NCBI RefSeq assembly: GCF_003049085.1
Contig: NZ_PIQX01000009.1
Location: 1-52,476 of the forward strand
DNA: 52,476 nt
Source of the DNA: Campylobacter concisus
Lineage (GTDB): Bacteria > Campylobacterota > Campylobacteria > Campylobacterales > Campylobacteraceae
Reading direction: 5' to 3'
Part shown: positions 18,041 to 26,270 of the stretch, in pieces
Layout of the letters: each line of letters opens with the position of its first letter
Numbering within the stretch: position 1 is the first letter of the stretch
The notes under the pieces: model-generated
Database searches by the model: none
Told to the model about the DNA's origin: nothing
What the model saw: only the letters and a program-made list of their open reading frames with translations
Position numbers and translations under genes: made by a program

Positions 18041-20128
18041 ATGGACGAGTTTTTAAATCACGCTTGGCATTTAAATAAAATTTATGCCAATACCGATGCG
18101 AGCGTGCCTTTTTACCCAGATCTACTGGCGCTTCTTTTATCTTGTGATGAGAAAAATTTAGATGAGTTTATGGCTCTTGCCGAGTTTAGAACTATCTTAA
18201 AAAAGCTAGGCGTAGGACTTGATATCTTTAGCATACAAAGTGCCCAGCTAGCCACGCTAAAAGCACTAAATGAGGCAAAAATTTCAAGCGATGAATTCGT
18301 AACCCGCTTACAAAAACTATGCGATGAAAAGATAATTAGCCATGAAAAATTTGATTTTTTAATAAAATTTATAAGCAAAAACTCAAATCAAAATAAGGCT
18401 GAAATTTCTAATACAAAACCAAAAGATCACTTTCACAAGAGCTTGGATTTTCTAAACGAGATAAATGAAAAAGCAAGTATGCTTGATGAAGATAAAGAAT
18501 CTTTACTAGCTTTAAAAAGCGCTAAAAAAAGATCAAACGAAACGCTTTTTAATATCGCAGTAAGCGGTATCATAAACTCTGGCAAATCAACGCTTTTAAA
18601 TGCGCTTTTAAATAAATCCATCCTTGGCACTTCAAATGTGCCTGAGACCATAAATTTAACCATCTTAAAGCATGCATCAAATAGCTATGCAAAGGTAAAT
18701 TTTTATAGCCCAGACGAGCTAGAAAAGCTTGGACTTTCAAGCGAAAATTTACCAGCTAGTAGCGTAGAGATCAGCCTAGATGAGATCAAAAACTATACAT
18801 CTTCAAGCTCAAAAACAGCAAATCTCGTAAAAAGCGTTGAGCTTTATGATGATTTGGAGCTTTTAAGAGATAATGTCTGCATTATAGACACTCCGGGCAT
18901 AGATGATGCGATCGTTTTAAGAGAGCAAATAACTACAAATTTTATGAAAGAGTGCGACCTTTTAGCCCACCTCATGAACGCCTCACAAAGCGCAACGCAA
19001 AAAGATGCACTATTTTTGAAAAAATGCCTCGAAAACTCGCACATTGTAAGAGTTGCTATTGTGCTAACTCACGCTGATGAGTTAGACGCAAAGGATATTA
19101 ACGAAACGCTTAACTACGTAAAAAAGGCGATAGGCGAGCAGATAAATGATATCAAGATAGATTATTTTGCCCTTAGCGCGAAAGCTTATCTTGATGGCGC
19201 TTTAAATAGTGGCGTGCCGGAGTTTAAAGAGTATCTTTACGATGTACTTTTTGGCAAAGACTCTAAAAAATCAGCTCTCATTTTAAGCTCATATCAAAAA
19301 GAATTGCAAAATATTTTAAAAACAAAACTCGAAGCCACAAAGGCTGAAATTTTAGAGCTTAAAGCATTTGGTTTAGAGCTAGAAGCTTTGCAAAACGAGC
19401 AAGCAAATATCAAAAATTCTCTTAATGAAAATTTCACAAAACTTGAAAGGCTTTTAGAAAGCGAGCTAAAAAAACTCGATGATAAAAATGCAAAAGATAT
19501 CTATAAAATGGGGCTTGAAGCATTACTTCAAAATCTAAACGAAAAGATTAAGAGTGAGATCGCTTACTGCAAAAATAAAAGAGAAAATTTAAACCTAAAA
19601 CGTCTTACACAAATAGCAAAAACTACACTTTGTGACGGAGTTGCGGCACTTATGAGAGAGGCTAGAAATGAGACTTTGGTGCAGACAAAGTCGTGCGAGC
19701 AAAATATCGCTTTAAGCTTTGATAGCTTTAAGGTGAGTGAAAATAAAATTTTTAGTATAAATGACTTTTTAAAGCAAATGGGCGTGGAGCTTGATTTTAG
19801 CGAGCTTTTAGATGAGCTTGAAGCTAAAATTTTAAATAAAAGTGAGCCAGATGAGGCACTTTTAAGTTTAAGACAAAATTTACTTAACAATAAAAGCATA
19901 TCGCAGTTTTGTGAGACGCTAGCAGAACATGAAAAAAAGCTACTAAAAGAGCGAGTAAAGGCTTATGAAATGAGCCAAAAAGAGGCTTTAAATCAAAGAC
20001 TTTTAGTGCTCAATGAAAAACTTAATGAGCTAAATTTACAAAATCAAAGCTCAATTTCAAAGCTTAAACAAAAGACTTCCTTGCAAGATGAAATTTACTC
20101 ACTTTTAGAGGATATGAAAAATGTTTAA
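18041..20128 (+). CDS. Bacterial dynamin-like GTPase, first partner (DLP1-like)
   Basis: 695 residues. A long N-terminal helical region (1-165) precedes a GTPase domain with P-loop SGIINSGKSTLLNALL (about 174-189), switch/G3 IIDTPGIDDAI and G4 LTHADEL. The rest is a helical stalk rich in Glu, Lys and Leu heptads. The C. jejuni homologues Cj0411/Cj0412, as I recall, form a heteromeric pair, DLP1 and DLP2, that bridges membranes. Length and position identify this as the DLP1-like member. The stop overlaps the start of the second dynamin by 8 bases, so the two are made together. The upstream gap of 95 bases probably holds the promoter. The cellular role is unsettled. Confidence 0.86.
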   Translation: MDEFLNHAWHLNKIYANTDASVPFYPDLLALLLSCDEKNLDEFMALAEFRTILKKLGVGLDIFSIQSAQLATLKALNEAKISSDEFVTRLQKLCDEKIISHEKFDFLIKFISKNSNQNKAEISNTKPKDHFHKSLDFLNEINEKASMLDEDKESLLALKSAKKRSNETLFNIAVSGIINSGKSTLLNALLNKSILGTSNVPETINLTILKHASNSYAKVNFYSPDELEKLGLSSENLPASSVEISLDEIKNYTSSSSKTANLVKSVELYDDLELLRDNVCIIDTPGIDDAIVLREQITTNFMKECDLLAHLMNASQSATQKDALFLKKCLENSHIVRVAIVLTHADELDAKDINETLNYVKKAIGEQINDIKIDYFALSAKAYLDGALNSGVPEFKEYLYDVLFGKDSKKSALILSSYQKELQNILKTKLEATKAEILELKAFGLELEALQNEQANIKNSLNENFTKLERLLESELKKLDDKNAKDIYKMGLEALLQNLNEKIKSEIAYCKNKRENLNLKRLTQIAKTTLCDGVAALMREARNETLVQTKSCEQNIALSFDSFKVSENKIFSINDFLKQMGVELDFSELLDELEAKILNKSEPDEALLSLRQNLLNNKSISQFCETLAEHEKKLLKERVKAYEMSQKEALNQRLLVLNEKLNELNLQNQSSISKLKQKTSLQDEIYSLLEDMKNV

Positions 20129-21953
20129 TGAGTTTATAAATGCCTACAAAGCGAGATATTTTAAGGTCTTTACAAATGATTTTAAGGGCGAGCTAGCTAG
20201 GCTTGTAAATGATCTAAACGATCCTAGCTTGCATATAAGCGAGCAGATAAAAGAGAGCTTAAATTTACTAATAGACACTCTAAATGAACCGCCGCTAATA
20301 GCTGTTATCGGTCAATTTTCAAGTGGGAAATCAACGTTTTTAAACGCACTTCTTGGTCAAGATATCTTGCCATCAGGACTAACTCCAGTCACCGCAAAGG
20401 CTGTGAGGCTAAAATTTGCAAAGATGCCACTTCTAAGCGTGAAATTTATAAACGGCAGCGAAAGCCTACTAGCAAGTAGCGATCTGGCCGAGCTAAATAA
20501 GCTAGGCGAGCAAGTTTCTAGCATGACGCTTTATGCGCCAAGTGAAATTTTAAAAGAGATAAATTTCATCGACACTCCTGGCCTAAACTCGCTAAGAGAT
20601 GCTGACACAAAAGAGACAAAAAATACGCTAAAAAAGGTTAGTGGTGCGATATGGCTAAGCCTTGCAAACAATGCTGCAAAGGCTAGCGAGCTTGAAAGTA
20701 TCAAAGAAATTTTAAAAGCAAATGATCTAAAAGCGATCTGCCTAATCAACCAAAAAGACAAGCTAAGTGAGGAGGAGCTTGAAAGTTTGCTAAAGCACGC
20801 TAGGCAAACTTATGGCGAGCTTTTTGAGGACATCATCGCTATCTCATCAAAGCAAGCACTCCTTGGCATTACAAATAATGACAAAAGCCCACTTGAAGCT
20901 TCAAATTTTAACGAAGCTCTAAAGGCTATTAAAGAATACTTTTTAGACAAGAGCTTTAAAGAAAATTTCATAAAAGCAAGGGCAAAAAAGATCGTAAAAC
21001 TCCTAACTAACGAGCAAGAAAAACATCTAGAAATTTATGATAATGCGCGGTTTATTTTAGATGAATTTAGTGGCTCGCTAGATGAGAGGCTAGAGGCGAT
21101 AAAAGAGGAGTTTAAACCAAAGATCGCTTTAAGATATAGTCAAATGAGTGAAGTCATAAAACTTGCCGCCGATGAGGTATTTAAGCTACTTAAGTCTTTT
21201 TCAAAGACAAAATTTAATGCTTCAAAGACGCTTTTAAACAAAGAAATTTATAAGCGTGAAAATTTTGAGGTAATAAGCCTTGATAGCGACGAAGTCTTTT
21301 CAAAACTTATCTACGAAGATGTAGTTTTTAATAAATTTTTTAAACGCTACAAAAAAGATGTAAAAGAGCTAGAAAATGCGATAACTTCAGCGTTTAATGA
21401 GCTTTATAAAAATTTAGAGGATAAATTTTTAATATATAAATCTCGCTATGAAAATTACGCTAGCTTTGATGATCAAGTCTTGGCTTACGAAACAAAATCC
21501 ATAAATACCTATGCCGGACGGACATATGAAAATTTTTTAAGAGAGTATGAAACGGCTAAATTTAAGGCCACACAAAAGGTCTCTTTGTTTTTTGAAAAGC
21601 TTGATATAAAGCTAGCCTCAAACTATGAAAACGCGCTCAAACTCGCGGTTTATTTTATAAAACAAAAGATAGAAAAGACGCTAGAATCGCATCTGCAGAT
21701 GAATACTCCACTTTATATTCCAAGCGCAAAAGATGTCTATGAGCGCATGCTTGATGCGTTTAGTCTTTATGAGTTTGAAGCTTTAATGTGCTCAAACAGC
21801 TCGTTTTTAAATAAAATTTTGCTTGATATAAAGAGCGATTTTAATGAAATTTATACTTTAAAAATAGCAATGCTTGATGGCTTAAAAGAAAGAGTCAAAG
21901 AGCAAATCTCAAAGATCGAAGAGCTTTGTGAAAATTCATTGTTATTAAGATAA
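20121..21953 (+). CDS. Bacterial dynamin-like GTPase, second partner (DLP2-like)
   Basis: 610 residues. The GTPase domain is near the N-terminus, with P-loop GQFSSGKSTFLNALLG (about 64-79), the G2 threonines TPVTAKAV, G3 FIDTPGLNSLRD and G4 NQKDKL. Helical neck and trunk segments follow, with a moderately hydrophobic stretch near residues 535-560 (LYIPSAKDVYERMLDAF) that could be part of the membrane-contact paddle; the latter is inference. It is translationally coupled to the first dynamin. A 10-bp perfect hairpin lies 20 bases after its stop. Length fits C. jejuni Cj0412. Confidence 0.88.
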   Translation: MFNEFINAYKARYFKVFTNDFKGELARLVNDLNDPSLHISEQIKESLNLLIDTLNEPPLIAVIGQFSSGKSTFLNALLGQDILPSGLTPVTAKAVRLKFAKMPLLSVKFINGSESLLASSDLAELNKLGEQVSSMTLYAPSEILKEINFIDTPGLNSLRDADTKETKNTLKKVSGAIWLSLANNAAKASELESIKEILKANDLKAICLINQKDKLSEEELESLLKHARQTYGELFEDIIAISSKQALLGITNNDKSPLEASNFNEALKAIKEYFLDKSFKENFIKARAKKIVKLLTNEQEKHLEIYDNARFILDEFSGSLDERLEAIKEEFKPKIALRYSQMSEVIKLAADEVFKLLKSFSKTKFNASKTLLNKEIYKRENFEVISLDSDEVFSKLIYEDVVFNKFFKRYKKDVKELENAITSAFNELYKNLEDKFLIYKSRYENYASFDDQVLAYETKSINTYAGRTYENFLREYETAKFKATQKVSLFFEKLDIKLASNYENALKLAVYFIKQKIEKTLESHLQMNTPLYIPSAKDVYERMLDAFSLYEFEALMCSNSSFLNKILLDIKSDFNEIYTLKIAMLDGLKERVKEQISKIEELCENSLLLR

Positions 21954-21972
21954 ATAAAAATTTTTAAAGCTT

Positions 21973-21998
21973 AAAGCTATCCATTCAAGGATAGCTTT
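21973..21998. terminator. Bidirectional terminator between dynamin pair and oxide reductase
   Basis: AAAGCTATCC (21973-21982) and GGATAGCTTT (21989-21998) form a perfect 10-bp stem with a 6-base loop, flanked by T-rich DNA on the plus side and A/T-rich DNA on the minus side. The converging genes stop at 21953 and 22003. Confidence 0.8.
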
Positions 21999-22002
21999 AA
22001 TT

Positions 22003-24456
22003 TTATGCGTGCATTACGCCGATCTTTGGTGCGTCAAATGCTGTCACGCGCTTTGGCACGCCTTTAAATTTCTCGACATTCACAAGGCTTGTGTGAGCGG
22101 TGTTGCTCTGGCTCATCTTGCTTGATGGTACATCTTTTGTTAGCACGTTTAAGTTTCCGTGCAAGCAAAGGCTCTTTTCGCCCGGTTTTTCAGGGTCGTA
22201 CCAAGCGCCCTCGCTTACTATTACGACATTTTGTGGCACGTCCTCAGTCACAAAGGCACCGCACAAAATTTCGCCTCTATCATTAAACACTCGCACCACG
22301 TCGCCCATCTTTATCCCTCTAGACTCGGCTGTTTTTGGATTTATAAGCACTGGCTCGCGCTCTGCGATCTCGTTAAAGTTGCGAAGCACGGAGTTATTTA
22401 GCTGTGAGTGAAGCCTAAATTTAGAGTGCGCGCCGCTAATTGCGATAGGGTATTTTTTATTTTTTGCACCCAGCCACTCAAATGGCTCAAGCCAAGCTGC
22501 ATGCGGTGGGCAGTCATCATAGCCAAAGCTAGCGACCGTTTCAGAGTAAATTTCTATCTTGCCAGATGGCGTTTTTAGCGGATTTGCCACTGGATCGTCG
22601 CGGAATTTCTTGTAGTTTGTAAAGTAGCGTTTTTTCTCATCGATCTTGTCAAATCTAAAATATCCCTTCTGCCAAAATTCCTCAAAGCTAGGCATGCTCT
22701 CATACCCAAGCTCGGTAGCCTTTTTAACGGCATCTTCATATATTGTCTTGACCCACTCTAGCTCGCTTTTACCCTCGCTAAATGCCTCTTCTCTGCCCCA
22801 CTCTTTGGCGATCAGTCTTGCGATCTCGAAGTCACTTTTACTCTCGCCAAATGGCTTAACTAGTGGCTTCATCGCAAATAGATACTCGCTCGTTGAATTT
22901 GCCATTTCGATATCCGTTCTCTCATATTCAAGCGCAGCTGGCAAGACGATGTCGCTAAATTTAGCTGTACTTGTCCAAAACGGCTCGCAAGTGATGATGG
23001 CATTAACGTTTCGCATAGCTTTTATCGCTCTATTTGCGTCAGGATGCCTTGTGAAAGTCGAGCCGTTGGCGTTAAACATCACTCTGATCTTTGGTAGCTT
23101 GTAGCTCTTGCCATTTCTTGTTATCTCTTTGCCTGGCTTAAGAAGTGCGTCTATTAGCCTTGAGTTTGGCATTTCGTAGCCCTTTGTCTTTGGTACCAGC
23201 CCGCTATCAATAAATTTTTGAGGTACCTTCGTCTCAAAAGCTGCTAGTTTAGGCGCTACAAAGGTCTCGTCAGCGTTTTTGTGCATGCCGTCATTTGTGA
23301 CAAAGCCACAACCCTCTTTGCCGATGTGTCCAAGCATCGCATTTAGCGTTACTAGCGCCCAGTAGGCCATCTCGCCGTGATCTTGCCTTTGTATGGCGTA
23401 GCCACTAACTATGACTGAGTCGTTTTTAGCTAGATCCTCGCTAAATTTCGCAAGATCTTGCTCGCTCACACCACAAATTTTGCTTGCCCAAGCTAGGTTT
23501 TTATTAACTCCGTCTTTTGTGCCAAGCATGTACTCTTTAAATTTATCAAAGCCAACGGTGTATTTTTCTATAAATTCTTTGCTGTAAAGCCCTTTTTCAT
23601 AAAGGTAGTTACACATACCTATCATCATCGCCGTATCGGTGCAAGGCACGACTTCAAGGTATTTTGAGTTAAAGTATTTTGCGCTATCGTTGTGATAAAC
23701 GTCAACGCTATAAATTTTCATCTCGCCGCTTTCGCCTTTTTTTCTGATCTCGTCATAGTATTTATATGAGTTGTGAAGTGGCACGCCAATGGCGATTTTA
23801 TTTGAAACAACTGGATTTGTACCCCAAAATACGATCGTTTTGGCATTTTTTAAGATCGCCTCCCACTTTGTTGGCGCTAGCGCAGGATCGACGAAGCCAG
23901 TGACGTGAGGCATGATGACAGTCGCTGCGCCGTATGAGTAGCCACCTAGCTCATTTACATAGCCACCAAGCACGTTAAGTAGCCTTTTTGCGGTCTTTTG
24001 GCTGTGGCCAACTTTGCCAAGGCTACCCCACTGATAAACCTGTCCGTAGATCGCTTCAGCGCCGTATTTATCAAAATTTTCTTTTAAAATTTTTGCACTT
24101 AGCTTTATAGCCTCGTCCCAGCTCACACGCACAAATTCCTCTTTGCCGCGAAGCTCTGGTTTTGGGTTGTTTGGATTGGCTAAAAAGCTCTTTCTAACAA
24201 ATGGATATTTTACTCTGCTCTCGTTTTGGATGTAGTCAATGACTGCGTTATTTAGCTCGTTTGGATAAGCATCGCCCTCAAATGGCACCGTCTCGACCAC
24301 GCGTCCTGCGATAGTTTTTACATAAAATGGGCCAAATTTATTTGCGCTTAGTCCGCTTTGTTTGTCAAATAACGCTTGCTCTGCGCTTCCAAGCTCTTTT
24401 GCTTGAAGGCTAGCCGCGCCTAATGCGCTTAATCTTAAAAAGTCTCGTCTTTTCAT
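22003..24456 (-). CDS. bisA: Periplasmic molybdopterin S/N-oxide reductase (BisA/TorA/DMSO reductase type)
   Basis: 817 residues with a twin-arginine signal (MKRRDFLRLSALGAASLQA), so it is exported folded by Tat. It is a DMSO-reductase-family Mo-bis-MGD enzyme. Ser174 in GGYSYGAATVIMPHVTG is at the place of the molybdenum-ligand serine of DorA/TorA/BisC. No N-terminal Fe-S cysteine motif is present, which also fits this subgroup. The C-terminal MGD-binding region is seen in SGAHSKFRLHSQLNN. A C. concisus enzyme, BisA, is reported to reduce several oxides and repair methionine sulfoxide, and this gene is the likely equivalent. Which oxide is preferred cannot be read from sequence. There is no adjacent TorC-type cytochrome or TorD chaperone gene, so electrons and maturation must come from elsewhere. 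Confidence 0.88.
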   Translation of the reverse strand: MKRRDFLRLSALGAASLQAKELGSAEQALFDKQSGLSANKFGPFYVKTIAGRVVETVPFEGDAYPNELNNAVIDYIQNESRVKYPFVRKSFLANPNNPKPELRGKEEFVRVSWDEAIKLSAKILKENFDKYGAEAIYGQVYQWGSLGKVGHSQKTAKRLLNVLGGYVNELGGYSYGAATVIMPHVTGFVDPALAPTKWEAILKNAKTIVFWGTNPVVSNKIAIGVPLHNSYKYYDEIRKKGESGEMKIYSVDVYHNDSAKYFNSKYLEVVPCTDTAMMIGMCNYLYEKGLYSKEFIEKYTVGFDKFKEYMLGTKDGVNKNLAWASKICGVSEQDLAKFSEDLAKNDSVIVSGYAIQRQDHGEMAYWALVTLNAMLGHIGKEGCGFVTNDGMHKNADETFVAPKLAAFETKVPQKFIDSGLVPKTKGYEMPNSRLIDALLKPGKEITRNGKSYKLPKIRVMFNANGSTFTRHPDANRAIKAMRNVNAIITCEPFWTSTAKFSDIVLPAALEYERTDIEMANSTSEYLFAMKPLVKPFGESKSDFEIARLIAKEWGREEAFSEGKSELEWVKTIYEDAVKKATELGYESMPSFEEFWQKGYFRFDKIDEKKRYFTNYKKFRDDPVANPLKTPSGKIEIYSETVASFGYDDCPPHAAWLEPFEWLGAKNKKYPIAISGAHSKFRLHSQLNNSVLRNFNEIAEREPVLINPKTAESRGIKMGDVVRVFNDRGEILCGAFVTEDVPQNVVIVSEGAWYDPEKPGEKSLCLHGNLNVLTKDVPSSKMSQSNTAHTSLVNVEKFKGVPKRVTAFDAPKIGVMHA

Positions 24457-24617
24457 TTTCTCTCCGATTTTGGTTAAATTTATTGTTTTTGGTTGGTTTT
24501 AGAAATTATAAATTTAGGGTTTTGTATCATTTCATCGTTTAAAGGCCTTGTAATGTAATACGCAAACTTGCGTCTAAATTGCGCTATTTTAGCCAAAAAT
24601 TTTTAAAGGATGGGCAG

Positions 24618-24911
24618 ATGATTGGATTTTATGTAAATGTAAAGTTAAAAGCTGGGAGTGAAGCGAAATTTGAAGAAATTTTAAAAGAGATCGTGCCAGC
24701 TTCAAGAAAAGATAAAGGCTGCATAAGCTACGAGTGCGGCATAGTTGCGGGCGGTAAAAACGAATACTGTTTTATGGAAATTTGGGAAGATCTTGCAAGC
24801 CAAAAAGAGCATATGAAAAGCGCTCATATGGTGAAAAACGCAGCTGCGCTGGAGGCTTGCAAAGAGGGCCAAGAGGTAAAAATAGTAAATTTTGTGAGCG
24901 TAAAGGAATAA
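24618..24911 (+). CDS. Antibiotic biosynthesis monooxygenase (ABM/YgiN-like) domain protein
   Basis: 97 residues forming one ferredoxin-like ABM domain: IGFYVNVKLKAG, KFEEILKEIVPASRKDKGCISYEC and FMEIWEDLASQKEHMKSAHM are the typical strand-helix-strand pattern. Family members act as small quinol monooxygenases or haem-degrading enzymes, often as dimers. The activity here is unknown. The ATG at 24618 is chosen because AAGGA sits 7 bases upstream; the longer frame from 24579 has no SD. It is divergent from the oxide reductase, with a shared 161-base intergenic region. Confidence 0.85.
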   Translation: MIGFYVNVKLKAGSEAKFEEILKEIVPASRKDKGCISYECGIVAGGKNEYCFMEIWEDLASQKEHMKSAHMVKNAAALEACKEGQEVKIVNFVSVKE

Positions 24912-24943
24912 TATTTGCTTTAAAAAGGGCAAAATCCACAAAA

Positions 24944-25165
24944 ATGAGCGAAGAAAAAATGCTTGAGATGATAAATGCGACTGCTGATATTATATTTATG
25001 GCCGTACTTAGGGGGCGAGTGAGCTTTGAGGCTTGCAAAAAAGATAGAGAATTTATTGACTCTTTAAGAGAAGAGCTACTTGGCAAAAATCCAAATAAAT
25101 TTAAAATCGCCCAAAACTCATACCAAATGATCGCCATTTTTGAAAAATACCGCAATAAAAAATAA
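24944..25165 (+). CDS. Small helical protein, unknown
   Basis: 73 residues, start MSEEKMLEMINATADIIF, charged and apparently all-helical, with no signal or membrane anchor. I do not recognise a family. It begins 32 bases after the ABM gene and shares its strand, so the two may be cotranscribed. The SD is weak (AAAAGGG, about 14 bases from the ATG). The codon pattern, with few rare codons and balanced charged residues, looks like a true gene. Confidence 0.5.
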   Translation: MSEEKMLEMINATADIIFMAVLRGRVSFEACKKDREFIDSLREELLGKNPNKFKIAQNSYQMIAIFEKYRNKK

Positions 25166-25216
25166 TCCACTTAAAATTTAAATCTGTTTGCCGATATTGT
25201 GTTAAAGGATTTTGAC

Positions 25217-26104
25217 ATGATAAACGCACTAAATGGATTTAATCAAAGCTTTAACTACCAAGACGCTTTTAGTAAGCGCCAAGCCACAAACGCAAATTTA
25301 AATAAGGCAGAAATTCCCACCAAAACTGCGGACATCAAGCATCTACCGCTCTCTGGCTACTCATCAAATGATAAAATTTCTATCTGGGGCAAGATAAATG
25401 GCCTTGATAGCGGGGTGAGCAAAGATGAAATCTCTAGCCTTAAAAATTTCATTGATAGCACGAAGCTTTGGCGACTAAACTCCATCATCACTAGCGAGAA
25501 AAACGGCTTTAGCGTAGATGAGTTCATCAAAAACCACAAAATGAGCATAAACAATAAAATAATCAATAATGCTTTTGGTGCTCTTTATATAAGCCGTGAG
25601 GCTACAAATTTGCTAGACTCTGATCTAAGCATCGATGAGTTTAAAGATAAATGGCTGGAATTTACCGCCGAAAGGATACTTGGCGAGCATGCAAATGTGA
25701 AAATTTCTTTTAAAGACGGGGCTTTGCATTACGAGCAAAACTCTGATAAAAAACGTATAGAATTCTTAGGTCAGCCCATGTTGCACCGTGTAAGCTACGC
25801 TGATAAAAATAGCAAAGATGAGTTTTTAAAATTTCTAAAAACAAGCTATAAAAAGGGCGAGAGCATCGCTGATGTGCTGCAAAATATCGCTCTTACACCA
25901 GTTAGAGAAAATGGCGATGAAGAGATAGAAGAAGAGAAATTTAAGCCTATGCAAGTTACCAAAAAGAGCGTAACTTACACGGATAAAGATATAAAACGTG
26001 AGTTTTTTGAGGAATTTATCAGGCGTGAGGTCGAAAATGGCGCAAGCTTTGATGAACTAGTGCAAAAGCTAAACAAACTAAAGCCAAAGGATCTCCTCGC
26101 TTAG
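25217..26104 (+). CDS. Hypothetical protein with EF-hand-like segments
   Basis: 295 residues from the ATG at 25217, chosen because AAAGGA lies 7 bases upstream; a longer GTG frame from 25199 has no SD. There is no signal peptide or membrane segment. The N-terminal 40 residues are Asn/Gln-rich and look disordered. SEKNGFSVDEFIKNHKMS and LDSDLSIDEFKDKWLEF resemble EF-hand loops followed by a helix. The C-terminal part has two related helical motifs, DEFLKFLKTSYKKGESIADVL and KREFFEEFIRREVENGASFDEL (each split by a short turn), an internal repeat. I do not know a function. It could be a secreted or flagellum-associated protein without a classical signal, but that is a guess. Confidence 0.7.
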   Translation: MINALNGFNQSFNYQDAFSKRQATNANLNKAEIPTKTADIKHLPLSGYSSNDKISIWGKINGLDSGVSKDEISSLKNFIDSTKLWRLNSIITSEKNGFSVDEFIKNHKMSINNKIINNAFGALYISREATNLLDSDLSIDEFKDKWLEFTAERILGEHANVKISFKDGALHYEQNSDKKRIEFLGQPMLHRVSYADKNSKDEFLKFLKTSYKKGESIADVLQNIALTPVRENGDEEIEEEKFKPMQVTKKSVTYTDKDIKREFFEEFIRREVENGASFDELVQKLNKLKPKDLLA

Positions 26105-26136
26105 CTTTGGCTTTATGCTAAAATTTTAGGGCTGGC

Positions 26137-26180
26137 TTGGCTCTTTAAATTTCTACTTAGACTTGAATTTAAAAAGCCAA
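26137..26180. repeat. 15-bp imperfect inverted repeat in convergent intergenic region
   Basis: TTGGCTCTTTAAATT (26137-26151) and AATTTAAAAAGCCAA (26166-26180) pair with a single mismatch over a 14-base loop, 32 bases after the EF-hand-like gene. It lacks a following T run. With the hairpin at 26244 it makes a double stem-loop between converging genes. Confidence 0.45.
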
Positions 26181-26243
26181 TTTGGCCAACTAATTTAAAA
26201 AGCTAGCTTATCTTAATAAATTTTACTCGCGTTTAAATTTTAA

Positions 26244-26262
26244 GAGTCAGCCAGTTTGACTC
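26244..26262. terminator. Terminator between the EF-hand-like gene and the M16 peptidase gene
   Basis: GAGTCA (26244-26249) pairs with TGACTC (26257-26262) over a 7-base loop. CCAAATTTTTA follows on the plus strand. The M16 stop is at 26271, so it probably serves both converging genes. Confidence 0.6.
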
Positions 26263-26270
26263 CCAAATTT

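Noticed and set aside
22089-23104. Several plus-strand frames inside the oxide reductase gene
   Set aside because: They are antisense to a strongly conserved enzyme and resemble nothing. I treat them as shadows.
24579-24617. N-terminal extension of the ABM-domain protein
   Set aside because: There is no SD for the 24579 start, and AAGGA lies correctly before the ATG at 24618, where the domain begins.
24772-25170. A 132-residue minus-strand frame over the ABM and small helical protein genes
   Set aside because: It is antisense to two better-supported genes and its translation is low-complexity Ser/Leu/Phe, the usual shadow of Lys/Glu-rich genes in this base composition.
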